DNA of 64,000 nt from JADHLJ01 sp038146985 (lineage in GTDB: Bacteria > Pseudomonadota > Alphaproteobacteria > Thalassobaculales > Thalassobaculaceae), in assembly GCA_038146985.1 (NCBI GenBank), contig JAYQSQ010000018.1:124001-188000 (forward strand), read 5' to 3'. Positions 41,728 to 49,963 of this stretch are shown here, one piece after another. The notes under the pieces are model-generated. The model worked only from the letters and a program-made list of their open reading frames with translations, was not told where the DNA came from and made no database searches. A program made the position numbers and the translations under genes. How positions within the stretch are numbered: position 1 is the stretch's first letter; the number at the start of each line of letters is the position of its first letter.

Positions 41728-44571
41728 CTATTCCGCCGCCGCACGCGAGGCCGACTTGCGGGCAGGCTTCTCCTCGGGTTCCAGTTCCTCCAGCATCGCC
41801 TTGCGGATCGCGTCGAGCTTACGGTCGTTCTGGATCTTCAATCCGAACAGATCCTTCACGTAGAAGACGTCGACGATGCTCTCGCCGTAGGTCGAAATCT
41901 TTGCGGCGGCGATCTGCAGATTTTCCCGCGCCAGTTTTCTGGTCAGGCGATGCAGCAGACCGGGCCGGTCGGTGCCGTTCACCTCGACCACGGTATGGGT
42001 CGTACTGGCCTTGTTGTCGATTAGAACGCGCGGCGCGACCTTCATTCCTCGGGCGCGTTTCGGCAGGGCGCTGGGTCGTTTTTCGATGGCCTGCTGCAGC
42101 TTGAGCTTGCCGGTCAGCGCGCGTTCGATCGCGCTCTCCAGTTTGCCTTGCAGGTCCGGTCCCTCGAACGCTTTCCGGTTGGAATCCTGAATCCAGAACG
42201 TGTCCAGCGCCATGCCGTTGCTTAGCGTCGTGATCCGGGCATCGACGATATTGGCGCCGATGGCGGCCATGGCGCCGGCTATACGTGAGAACAGACCCGG
42301 ATGGTCGGCGGTATGGACGGTAACCTCCGTTACTTCGCGGAACGCGTCGACCCGCGTCTCCACGCTGAGCGGTATGTTCGCCTCTTCGGCGGCGCGGACC
42401 AGATGGGCGTGCCTCGCGAGCGTTTCCCCGTCATGGGTCAACCAGTAGGACGGATAACCACGCGCCACATGGGCGGCGAAACTCCTGTCGTCCCAATCCT
42501 TGAGCCGTTCGCGCAGTTCCTTCTGGACCGCCTCGACCCGTGTCGCGGCGGATTGGCCCGCCTCCAGGGTCTGACCGGACAGCACTTCCTCGGCCCGCCA
42601 GAAAAGATCCCGCAACAGCGCGGCCTTCCAGCCGTTCCAGACATTGGGACCGACGGCGCGGATGTCGGCAACGGTCAGCACCAGCAGCAAGCGCAGCCGC
42701 TCGGGCGACTGAACAATGTTGGTGAAGTCGTCGATGGTCTTCGGGTCGTTCACGTCTCGCTTGAACGCGGCATAGCTCATCAGCAAATGCCACCGTACCA
42801 GCCAGGCGACGGTCTCGGTCTCCTCCTTGGTCATCCCGAACCGGGGACACAGGCGCCGCGCGACTTTCTCCCCCAGGATCGAATGGTCGCCGCCCCGTCC
42901 CTTCGCGATGTCGTGCAGTAGGACCGCGACATAAAGCTCGCGCCGGGAAATCACCTTGTGGACGACGTCGGAGGCGACCGGCGCGATGTCCGCCAACTCT
43001 CCCTGCTCGATGCGGAACAGGATGCCGAGCATGATGATCGTGTGCTCGTCGACCGTATAGACATGGTACATGTCGTATTGCATCTGGGCGACGACCCGTC
43101 CGAAATCGGGGATGAAGCGCCCGAATACCTGAGCCTCGTTCATGCGGCGCAGGATCCGTTCCGGCCCCTTCTCCGAGGTCAGGATTTCCAGAAACAGGCG
43201 GTTGGCCTCCGGATCGTTTCTGAGCGCGCCGTCGATCCGCTTGAGGTTCTGGGTTACCAGCCGAAGAATATGGGGGTGGAACTCCAGATTGTTGGCCTGG
43301 GCGACGTGGAACATCCGGATCAGATTGACCGGATCCTTCTCGAAGATCGTATCGTCAATCGCGTTCAGCCGGTTGCCGTCGACCTTGAAATCGCCGAATT
43401 GGCGGTTGCGCGTCCAAAGGCTGGACAGGCGCAGGCGCGGGCGGCGCTGATGCTCGTCCTCAATCGCCGCGCAGAAGATCCGAGTTAGATCCCCGACATC
43501 CTTGGCGGTCAGATAGTAGTGTTTCATGAACCGCTCGACCGCCGCGCTGCCAGCATGATCGGTATAGCCGAGCCGGGCGGCGATCTCGCGCTGCAGGTCG
43601 ACCGTCAGGCGCTCCTCGGCCCGGCCGGCGAGATAGTGCAGGTGACAGCGGACCGTCCAAAGCTGCTTCTGGGCCTTGGCGAACCGCCGCGCCTCCTCCA
43701 GGGACAGCACGCCCTTGTCCACCAGGGCGCTTACCTCGTCGACCTGATAGACGTACTTGCCGATCCAGAACAGCTTGTGCAGATCCCTGAGGCCGCCCTT
43801 GCCTTCCTTGACATTGGGCTCGATCACGTAGCGGGAATCCCCGAGCTTCTTGTGCCGCTCGTCGGATTCCTGGAGCTTGGCCTCGACGAATTCGAGCGCG
43901 GTGCCGGCGACGATTTCCTTTTGGAAGCGCGCGACCATGTCGGTCATCAGGCTCCGCTCGCCGCAGATGAAGCGGGTTTCCAGCATCGCCGTGCGGATCG
44001 TCATATCGGCTTTTGCCTGACGCATGCACTCGTCGATCGACCGGGTCGAATGGCCGACCTTCAGCCGCAGATCCCAAAGCAGATAGAGGATCGCCTCGAC
44101 AACCTGCTCGACCAGCGGCATCTGCTTGTAGGGAAGCAGGAACAGGAGATCGATATCGGAATAGGGCGCCAACTCGCCGCGCCCGTAGCCGCCGACGGCA
44201 ATCACGGCGATCTGCTCCGCCTGGGTCGGATTCGGTGCGCGATACAGCTTGGTGGTCACCGCCTCGTGAATCGTCCGGATGACGCTGTCCATCAGATAGG
44301 CCTGGGCGAGGACCGCTTCAGCTCCGTCGTTCCGGCGCAAGAACCGTTCTTTGATTTCCGCCCTGCCGTCGTCGAGAGCTTCCCGCAACACGGTCAGCAG
44401 CGCTGCCCGGAACGCGATGTGATCATCGGTTTTCTGCCAGATCTCCTCGACCCGATCCGCGAGCGCGGCAGGGTCGGCGATGGCGCGCCGGTTCTTCAGC
44501 TTGCGGTCGTTGGGCGCCAAGCCGTCGATGATCGGCGTATCGGTACTTTCATCGGCAGTCGCGAGGGCCAT
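41728..44571 (-). CDS. glnD: PII uridylyltransferase / uridylyl-removing enzyme
   Basis: Senses glutamine and uridylylates or deuridylylates PII proteins, controlling nitrogen metabolism. The N-terminal nucleotidyltransferase domain has VGGYGRGELAPYSDIDLLFL. A GlnE-like helical domain and an HD domain (AVLLHDIAKGRGGDHS) follow, then two C-terminal ACT domains (VHTADHPGLFSRIAGAMA and VNGTDRPGLLHRLTRKLA) that bind glutamine. Length 947 aa is normal. It probably shares a transcript with murJ, 87 bp downstream. Confidence 0.97.
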   Translation of the reverse strand: MALATADESTDTPIIDGLAPNDRKLKNRRAIADPAALADRVEEIWQKTDDHIAFRAALLTVLREALDDGRAEIKERFLRRNDGAEAVLAQAYLMDSVIRTIHEAVTTKLYRAPNPTQAEQIAVIAVGGYGRGELAPYSDIDLLFLLPYKQMPLVEQVVEAILYLLWDLRLKVGHSTRSIDECMRQAKADMTIRTAMLETRFICGERSLMTDMVARFQKEIVAGTALEFVEAKLQESDERHKKLGDSRYVIEPNVKEGKGGLRDLHKLFWIGKYVYQVDEVSALVDKGVLSLEEARRFAKAQKQLWTVRCHLHYLAGRAEERLTVDLQREIAARLGYTDHAGSAAVERFMKHYYLTAKDVGDLTRIFCAAIEDEHQRRPRLRLSSLWTRNRQFGDFKVDGNRLNAIDDTIFEKDPVNLIRMFHVAQANNLEFHPHILRLVTQNLKRIDGALRNDPEANRLFLEILTSEKGPERILRRMNEAQVFGRFIPDFGRVVAQMQYDMYHVYTVDEHTIIMLGILFRIEQGELADIAPVASDVVHKVISRRELYVAVLLHDIAKGRGGDHSILGEKVARRLCPRFGMTKEETETVAWLVRWHLLMSYAAFKRDVNDPKTIDDFTNIVQSPERLRLLLVLTVADIRAVGPNVWNGWKAALLRDLFWRAEEVLSGQTLEAGQSAATRVEAVQKELRERLKDWDDRSFAAHVARGYPSYWLTHDGETLARHAHLVRAAEEANIPLSVETRVDAFREVTEVTVHTADHPGLFSRIAGAMAAIGANIVDARITTLSNGMALDTFWIQDSNRKAFEGPDLQGKLESAIERALTGKLKLQQAIEKRPSALPKRARGMKVAPRVLIDNKASTTHTVVEVNGTDRPGLLHRLTRKLARENLQIAAAKISTYGESIVDVFYVKDLFGLKIQNDRKLDAIRKAMLEELEPEEKPARKSASRAAAE

Positions 44572-44764
44572 CGGAAATCCTTCCGGAGAAGCGGATTATC
44601 AGCATACCGGATGCCGGGGCCGGGGAACAGAGAGTGCTAGCCCAAGCCCTTTTCCGCCAGTTCCTTGCGCGCCGCCTCGGTCTTCTCCAGGTGGCCGAGG
44701 CCCATGGCGTTAATGCGTGGCGAATCTCCGCTCGTTCGACCGGCCAATCGTGTCTTCCAAGACG
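44572..44764. other. Spacer upstream of glnD with a short unexplained open frame
   Basis: On the minus strand a 22-codon frame (MGLGHLEKTEAARKELAEKG...) ends at 44637 with protein-like codon use. It runs in frame from the region after the Cys-rich small gene, but without a family match that I recognise. It could be the 3' remnant of a lost gene or a tiny leader peptide. Confidence 0.3.
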
Positions 44765-44971
44765 TCAGGCGCAACAAGCATCGCCGGTCTGAATGGGCGG
44801 GCATGGCACCGTCGCGTAGGAGCAGAACACACAACAGTCGCCTGGCTTCGGCTTCAGGACCGAGCCGCATCCCTTGCAGTCGTAGAAGTACTGGCAGGCA
44901 TCGGTCGGCATAGATTCGGTTTCGGCGTGGCCGCAGTCGGGACAGGTGATCGTGGAACGAAGCTCGACCAT
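44765..44971 (-). CDS. Small cysteine-rich protein with GDCCVFCSY motif, mercury-locus type
   Basis: A 68-aa protein with two zinc-finger-like halves: TCPDCGH at the start, CKGCGSVLKP in the middle, and the signature GDCCVFCSYATVPCPPIQ, ending GDACCA. Small proteins with the GDCCVFCSY-TVPCPP signature occur next to merF or merT-type transporters. Ten cysteines in 68 residues suggest soft-metal binding. It starts four bases after the merF stop, so the two form one transcription unit. Function unproven. Confidence 0.82.
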   Translation of the reverse strand: MVELRSTITCPDCGHAETESMPTDACQYFYDCKGCGSVLKPKPGDCCVFCSYATVPCPPIQTGDACCA

Positions 44972-44975
44972 CCCG

Positions 44976-45179
44976 CTATTCCTTCTCGCCGCGGCTATAG
45001 GCCCAGAAAGTGAAGGCGGCGGACATGATCAGAACCGGGATCAGAACCGAGTCGGCTTTCGGAACGAGATGGGCGAACCCGATTGCCGGCAGGACCAAAG
45101 CCAACAGCGGCGTGAAGCAACAGAGCGCCGCCAGCACGGTACCCGCGAGGCCGATGTGGAAGAGCCGATTGCCTTTCAT
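44976..45179 (-). CDS. merF: MerF-like mercury transport protein
   Basis: A 67-aa protein with two membrane helices. The first carries the vicinal cysteine pair in LAALCCFTPLLALVLPAIG, the MerF/MerT signature for handing Hg(II) across the inner membrane. The second is VLIPVLIMSAAFTFWAY. The second, C-terminal cysteine pair of plasmid MerF is missing, but the adjacent Cys-rich protein could fill that role (inference). No merA, merP or merR is seen nearby. Confidence 0.82.
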   Translation of the reverse strand: MKGNRLFHIGLAGTVLAALCCFTPLLALVLPAIGFAHLVPKADSVLIPVLIMSAAFTFWAYSRGEKE

Positions 45180-45503
45180 GACGGAAGTGTAGACCCAAAA
45201 GATGGAACGACCAACGGAACCGTCTTGCAATGTCGCATGCTGGCTTGTTCGACGGAAGGCGATGGTCACCTGGCGCTCGGTTTGCCGCGAGGCGTCGTGC
45301 CACGCTCCACGGATCGGTGGACTGACCGAACCGCTGATCCCGGATGTCGAGCTCGATCCGGCCATGAGGCGAGGGCAGCGCGATGACGCGTTTGTTTCAA
45401 ACCCGTCGTCTGCCATGAAAAAATCCCTGGCGTGGTCGTCTGTGGCGCAGCACATTGCCGGACTTCCTGATTAGCTCGCGCGAGCAACCAGAGAATTTCG
45501 GTC
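45180..45503. other. Divergent spacer between merF and the MFS gene, no supported gene
   Basis: The 324-bp region is open in several frames on both strands, but none gives a recognisable protein. ACGGAA occurs three times (45181, 45214, 45252), too weak to call an operator. No clear MerR-type dyad with a 19-bp spacer was found in front of merF. Confidence 0.4.
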
Positions 45504-46775
45504 ATGTTTCAGCGTCGTATCCCGGATCTCTTGCGGCACACGCCGACCCCGAGCGCGCGTGGGTTCGCCGTCCTCGCGGGAACCGAGGCAGTCACCCGCG
45601 GCATGCTGATTTCGGTGTTTCCGATCGTCATGTATCGGGCCTATCGGGATTCGAGCCTGGTCTCGGAGATCTACTTCGCGATCGGCTTGTTTTCCATGGT
45701 CTGGGGATTGCTGGTTCCCTGGCTGGTCCGGTTCGTGCCCCGGCGCTGGCTCTATACGGCGGGTGCGCTGTCCTACGTGATGAGTGCCGGCCTGATCGTT
45801 TTCGGAGAGGGCCAACTGGTCGCCGCCGCCCTGGCCCTCAACATGGCGGCCACGGTGACCGTGTTCGTCTGCTTCAATGCCTATGTCCTTGACTATGTGG
45901 CGAGCGCCGATCTCGGCCGCTGCGAGACGCTCAGACTTTTCTACAGCGCCGCGTCCTGGACCATCGGTCCGGCCGGCGGTGTCTGGTTGCTGCAGCTTTG
46001 GGAACCGGCACCGTTCCTCGTGGCGGGAAGTTCGGCCGTCATCCTGTTGGGGATCTTCTGGTGGATGCGGCTCGGCAACGGCAAGCTGATTACCCGCGCG
46101 CGGGCGCCAACGCCCAATCCTCTCGCTTATCTCGGGCGCTTCTTCGCCCAGCCGCGCCTCGTGGTCGGCTGGCTCTTCGCCGTGTTCCGGTCCTGCGGCT
46201 GGTGGGCCTATGTGGTTTATGTCCCCGTCTTCGCCATTGAGAACGGGCTGGGAGAGAATGTCGGCGGTGTTGTCCTGTCGATGAGCAACGCCATGCTTTT
46301 TCTCACCCCGGTCATGCTCAAATGGGTGGAACGCCGAAGCGTGCGGGCGGCGGTTCGGACAGGATTTCTGTGCAGTGCCGTTGCCTTCATGATCGCCGGC
46401 ACCGTCGCCCATTGGCCCTGGGCCACGGTGCTGTTCCTGATCCTCGGCTCGGCCTTCCTGGTATTGTTGGACATCGTCGCCGGCCTGCCGTTCCTGATGT
46501 CGGTCAAACCGTCCGAACGCACGGAGATGTCTGCCGTCTATTCGAGCTTCAGGGACGTTTCGGGCATCGTGTCGCCAGGTCTCGCCTGGCTGGTTCTGCT
46601 GGTGCTGCCGATCTCCGGCGTGTTTGCCGCCACGGGCCTCAGCCTGCTCGGGTGTTGGATGATGGCGGGCCGCCTCAACCCGCGTCTCGGCTGGCGCATG
46701 TCGAGAAAGAAGCCGGGCCTTGCCGTCGGCGCCAGCGAAGCACCGACACCGGCGACCTCGGTTCAAGAATCCTAA
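45504..46775 (+). CDS. MFS transporter
   Basis: A 423-aa polytopic protein with about 12 hydrophobic helices, an inter-half loop around residues 190-215 (RLGNGKLITRARAPTPNP) and a polar C-terminal tail. The fold matches the major facilitator superfamily; the usual GxLaDrxGrr loop is replaced by VRFVPRRWLY. The start ATG at 45504 has no strong ribosome-binding site. Substrate unknown. The stop overlaps the convergent Lin0512 gene's stop by four bases. Confidence 0.82.
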   Translation: MFQRRIPDLLRHTPTPSARGFAVLAGTEAVTRGMLISVFPIVMYRAYRDSSLVSEIYFAIGLFSMVWGLLVPWLVRFVPRRWLYTAGALSYVMSAGLIVFGEGQLVAAALALNMAATVTVFVCFNAYVLDYVASADLGRCETLRLFYSAASWTIGPAGGVWLLQLWEPAPFLVAGSSAVILLGIFWWMRLGNGKLITRARAPTPNPLAYLGRFFAQPRLVVGWLFAVFRSCGWWAYVVYVPVFAIENGLGENVGGVVLSMSNAMLFLTPVMLKWVERRSVRAAVRTGFLCSAVAFMIAGTVAHWPWATVLFLILGSAFLVLLDIVAGLPFLMSVKPSERTEMSAVYSSFRDVSGIVSPGLAWLVLLVLPISGVFAATGLSLLGCWMMAGRLNPRLGWRMSRKKPGLAVGASEAPTPATSVQES

Positions 46776-47110
46776 ACCTCGACCATCACCTGGATCGCCG
46801 CCGAGGCGATCACCGCGACATCGCCCACGGCCTCGTCGGGGACATCGAGACCGCCCTTGACGACGTTGACCGTGACAACACCCACCGGCAGCGAGGCCTT
46901 GACCTTGGCGGCATCCACCTTGTCCGGCTGCTGCACCCCGATGGTGACGTTGACCAGGAGCTTGGACTTGTCGACATTGAGCGCCCGCACGAAGCTGAGC
47001 GAGCTGTGGTGCAGGGCGTCCTGGACTGCGCGCAGGGCCGCCTTGGTGTAATCTCCGCCGTGCAGGTCGTTGCCGGCGCCCATCTCCAGGATCACGCGTT
47101 TCGCGGCCAT
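46772..47110 (-). CDS. Lin0512 family protein, copy 2
   Basis: A 112-aa soluble protein of the Lin0512 family (unknown function). Signature regions are KRVILEMGAGNDLHGGDYTKAA, DALHHSSLSF and LLVNVTIGVQQPDKVD. Its start overlaps the stop of the upstream paralogue by one base (TGATG), so the two are translated as a pair. The two proteins share the same order of motifs, including the GxGxDxxGGDxTKAA box. A heteromeric complex is plausible but unproven. Confidence 0.85.
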   Translation of the reverse strand: MAAKRVILEMGAGNDLHGGDYTKAALRAVQDALHHSSLSFVRALNVDKSKLLVNVTIGVQQPDKVDAAKVKASLPVGVVTVNVVKGGLDVPDEAVGDVAVIASAAIQVMVEV

Positions 47111-47478
47111 CACGCGGCTCCCCCAAGTGTGAAGCCGTCCGGCAGGTCGAGATAGACGACGGCCGCCGCATGGGCGATCAGGGTGACGTCGGCCCGGGCG
47201 GGGTTGGGGATCTCAAGCCCGCCCTCGACACAGGTCACGGTGCCGGTGCCGTGCGGCAGTACCGCCAGGATCTGGGATTTGTCGACGGCGTTCGGTTTCG
47301 GCACCGCGATGGTGACCTCGACCCGCATAGCGTCACTGTTCTGCCCGACCACCTCGCCGATGCCGAGCGAGTTGTGCCAGAGCGCGTCTTTCAGGGCCCG
47401 GACGGCGGCTTTGGTGTGATCGCCGCCGCGAATGTCGGTGCCCATGCCGATTTCCAGCACCATGCGTTTCCATGCCAT
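47110..47478 (-). CDS. Lin0512 family protein, copy 1
   Basis: A 122-aa paralogue of the next gene. It has KRMVLEIGMGTDIRGGDHTKAA, DALWHNSLGI, VEVTIAVPKPNAVD and the glycine-rich GTGTVTCVEGGLEIP. No signal peptide or membrane helix. Located 45 bp downstream of the copper ATPase on the same strand, so it may be co-transcribed with it. That is the only hint at function, and it is weak. Confidence 0.85.
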   Translation of the reverse strand: MAWKRMVLEIGMGTDIRGGDHTKAAVRALKDALWHNSLGIGEVVGQNSDAMRVEVTIAVPKPNAVDKSQILAVLPHGTGTVTCVEGGLEIPNPARADVTLIAHAAAVVYLDLPDGFTLGGAA

Positions 47479-47523
47479 GCGGTTTGGTCCTTGTGCGAGG
47501 GGGTCGTTCCCGGAGGCGTCAGA

Positions 47524-49803
47524 CTAGAGCTTCGCCCGCTTCAGCCGCAAGGCATTCGAGATCACCGAGACCGAGCTCAGACTCATCGCCGCCGCCGCGA
47601 TCATCGGGCTCAGCAGCAGGCCGAAAATCGGGTAGAGCACGCCAGCGGCGACCGGCACGCCGATCGCGTTGTAGGCAAAGGCGAAGAACAGGTTCTGGCG
47701 GATATTCGCCATGGTCGCCCGGCCGAGATGAATGGCCCGCACCAGGCCCATGATATCGCCGCCGACCAGCGTGACGCCGGCGCTTTCCATGGCGATATCG
47801 CTGCCGGTGGCCATGGCGACACCGACATCCGCGCGCGCCAGGGCCGGAGCGTCGTTCACCCCGTCGCCGACCATGGCGACGATGCGGCCGTCCGCCTGCA
47901 AGCCTTCCAGCATGGCGTGCTTGTCCTCGGGCAGCAAATCCGCCTCGACATGCTTGATGTCGAGTTCGTCGGCGATGGCGTTGGCCGTCGCCGCGTTGTC
48001 GCCGGTCAGCATCACAACGTCGATCCCCATCCCTGCGAGGCTGGCGACCGCGTCGGCGGCCGACTCCTTCACCGGGTCGGTGATGACCAACATCCCGGCG
48101 GCCTTGCCGTCGATTGCGGCGAACAGCACCGTCGCTCCGGAACCGCGCCGGTCGGCGGCGACGCGCGAAAATGCGCCAACCGAAAGGCCCTCGGCCTCGA
48201 GAAAACGCGCGGTGCCGAGCATGACGGCCCGCCCGTCTACCTTGCCGCGCACCCCGTGGCCGGTTTCAGAGACGAAATCGGTGGGCGAGGAGAGCAGCGG
48301 CATGCCCCGCGCCTCGGCCTCGGCGACGATGGCGCTCGCCAGCGGGTGGGCACTGCCCAGTTCCAGCGTGGCGGCGAAGACCAGCACCTCGACCGCCTCG
48401 AACCCGTCGCCTGGAACGATATCGACCAGCCTCGGGTGGCCCTCGGTCAGAGTGCCGGTTTTATCCACCAGGACGGTATCGACGCCGGCCAGCCGCTCCA
48501 GCGCTTCGGCGTTGCGGATCAGTACCCCGGCCTCGGCGCCGCGCCCGGAGGCCACCATGATCGACATCGGCGTCGCCAGGCCCAATGCGCAGGGGCAGGC
48601 GATGATCAGCACCGATACCGCCGCGACTAGGCCGTGCGCCATCGCCGGCGCCGGGCCCCACAAGGCCCAACCGGCGAAGGCCAGCAACGTCGCCAGAACC
48701 ACGGCAGGAACGAAGAATCCCGAAACCCTGTCGGCCAATGCCTGGATCGGGGCCCGGGACCTTTGGGCCTCGGCGACGAGCTTGACAATCCGGGCCAAGA
48801 GCGAGTCCGCCCCGACCTTTTCCGCCCGGATGACCAGGGTGCCGTCGCCGTTCAAGGTTCCGCCGATCACCGTGTCGCCGGCGGAGACCTCGACCGGGAT
48901 CGGCTCGCCGGTCACCATGGACTGGTCGATGGCGCTACGGCCCTCAAGGACAATTCCGTCGACCGGGACGCTGTCACCGGGGCGCACCCGAAGCCGGTCC
49001 CCGACGGAGACTGTTTCAAGCGGGACTTCCGTCTCGCCGCCCGTTCCATTGATCAGCCGCACCGTCCTAGGGGTCAGATCGAGCAGGGCCCGCAAGGCTC
49101 CGCTGGCGCGTTCTCGGGCGCCGATTTCCAGCACCTGACCCAGCAGGACCAAGGTGACGATCACCGCCGCCGCCTCGAAGTAAAGACCGACCGAACCCGA
49201 GGCATCCCTGAACGAGTCCGGAAAGATTCCCGGCGCCGCGGCCGCTACCATGCTGAACAGAAAGGCGGCCCCGGTTCCCAGCAGGATCAGCGTGAACATG
49301 TTCAGGTTGCCGGTCCGGAGCGACGCCCAGCCGCGCTCCAGGAACGGCTTGCCGCACCAGACGATCACCGGTGCCGCCAGGACGAACTCCGCCGCGTCGA
49401 GCAGCCAGGACGGCACGGGTCCGAAAAGCCCGGGCGCCATGTGCCGTCCCATGGCGATGACCACCAGCGGCAGGGTGAGCGCGGCGGCGATCCAGAAACG
49501 CCGCGTCATGTCGGCGAGTTCGGGGTTCGGACCCGCATCCGCGAGCACGTCCACCGGATCCAGGGCCATGCCGCATTTCGGACAGGCGGCGGGAACCGGG
49601 CTCCACACGTCCTCGCACATTGGACAGATATACCCGCCGCGCTGCGCCTCCTCAGCACTCGGCCGGCGTGGCTGGTGCCCATGCCCGTGCCCGTGATGGG
49701 CGTGGCAATGATCGTGCTGGGCGGGGGCATGATCCTTGTGGGCATGACAATGACCAGGGGAGGCGTGGCAACTTGGTGCCGGCGCGGTGTGAGGATCGGC
49801 CAT
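47524..49803 (-). CDS. copA: Copper-exporting P1B-type ATPase
   Basis: A 759-aa inner-membrane metal pump. The N-terminus is a histidine-rich tail (about residues 10-46, HCHAHKDHAPAQHDHCHAHH), then a heavy-metal-binding YHS-like segment YICPMCEDVWSPVPAACPKC at about 57-80. It replaces the usual GMxCxxC domains. P-type motifs follow: the ion path CPCALG, phosphorylation site DKTGTLTEG, HP locus GSAHPLAS and hinge MVGDGVNDAPAL. This N-terminal layout matches CopB/CopA-type copper or silver pumps. A CueR-type operator precedes it. Confidence 0.94.
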   Translation of the reverse strand: MADPHTAPAPSCHASPGHCHAHKDHAPAQHDHCHAHHGHGHGHQPRRPSAEEAQRGGYICPMCEDVWSPVPAACPKCGMALDPVDVLADAGPNPELADMTRRFWIAAALTLPLVVIAMGRHMAPGLFGPVPSWLLDAAEFVLAAPVIVWCGKPFLERGWASLRTGNLNMFTLILLGTGAAFLFSMVAAAAPGIFPDSFRDASGSVGLYFEAAAVIVTLVLLGQVLEIGARERASGALRALLDLTPRTVRLINGTGGETEVPLETVSVGDRLRVRPGDSVPVDGIVLEGRSAIDQSMVTGEPIPVEVSAGDTVIGGTLNGDGTLVIRAEKVGADSLLARIVKLVAEAQRSRAPIQALADRVSGFFVPAVVLATLLAFAGWALWGPAPAMAHGLVAAVSVLIIACPCALGLATPMSIMVASGRGAEAGVLIRNAEALERLAGVDTVLVDKTGTLTEGHPRLVDIVPGDGFEAVEVLVFAATLELGSAHPLASAIVAEAEARGMPLLSSPTDFVSETGHGVRGKVDGRAVMLGTARFLEAEGLSVGAFSRVAADRRGSGATVLFAAIDGKAAGMLVITDPVKESAADAVASLAGMGIDVVMLTGDNAATANAIADELDIKHVEADLLPEDKHAMLEGLQADGRIVAMVGDGVNDAPALARADVGVAMATGSDIAMESAGVTLVGGDIMGLVRAIHLGRATMANIRQNLFFAFAYNAIGVPVAAGVLYPIFGLLLSPMIAAAAMSLSSVSVISNALRLKRAKL

Positions 49804-49830
49804 GGAAGATCTCCGGCGATGTCTGACGTA

Positions 49831-49861
49831 GATATGGAGCCTCCAGTTGCTGGAAGGTCAA
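49831..49861 (-). promoter_or_regulatory. CueR-type (MerR family) promoter-operator of copA
   Basis: On the minus strand TTGACC (49861-49856) and CATATC (49836-49831) are 19 bp apart, the lengthened spacer of MerR-family promoters. The spacer contains the dyad CCTTCCAGCAACTGGAGG, nearly identical to known CueR operators. The start point would be about 20 bp before the copA ATG, which has GGAG about 7 bases upstream. No cueR gene is present in the window. Confidence 0.8.
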
Positions 49862-49963
49862 GACGCCGGTCCGCACGTATTCGATTTTCCGCATCGCCTG
49901 GGTGCAGGCACGCGAATCTGTGCCATGCTTGGGGTCGAGGCAAAGTCATCAAAGGGTGTCCAG

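Noticed and set aside
45181..45257. Three copies of ACGGAA near merF
   Set aside because: Six-base matches at uneven spacing (33 and 38 bp) are expected by chance at this base composition.
45202..45474. Small plus-strand frame between merF and the MFS gene
   Set aside because: No family features, no ribosome-binding site, and equally long frames exist on the opposite strand in the same place.
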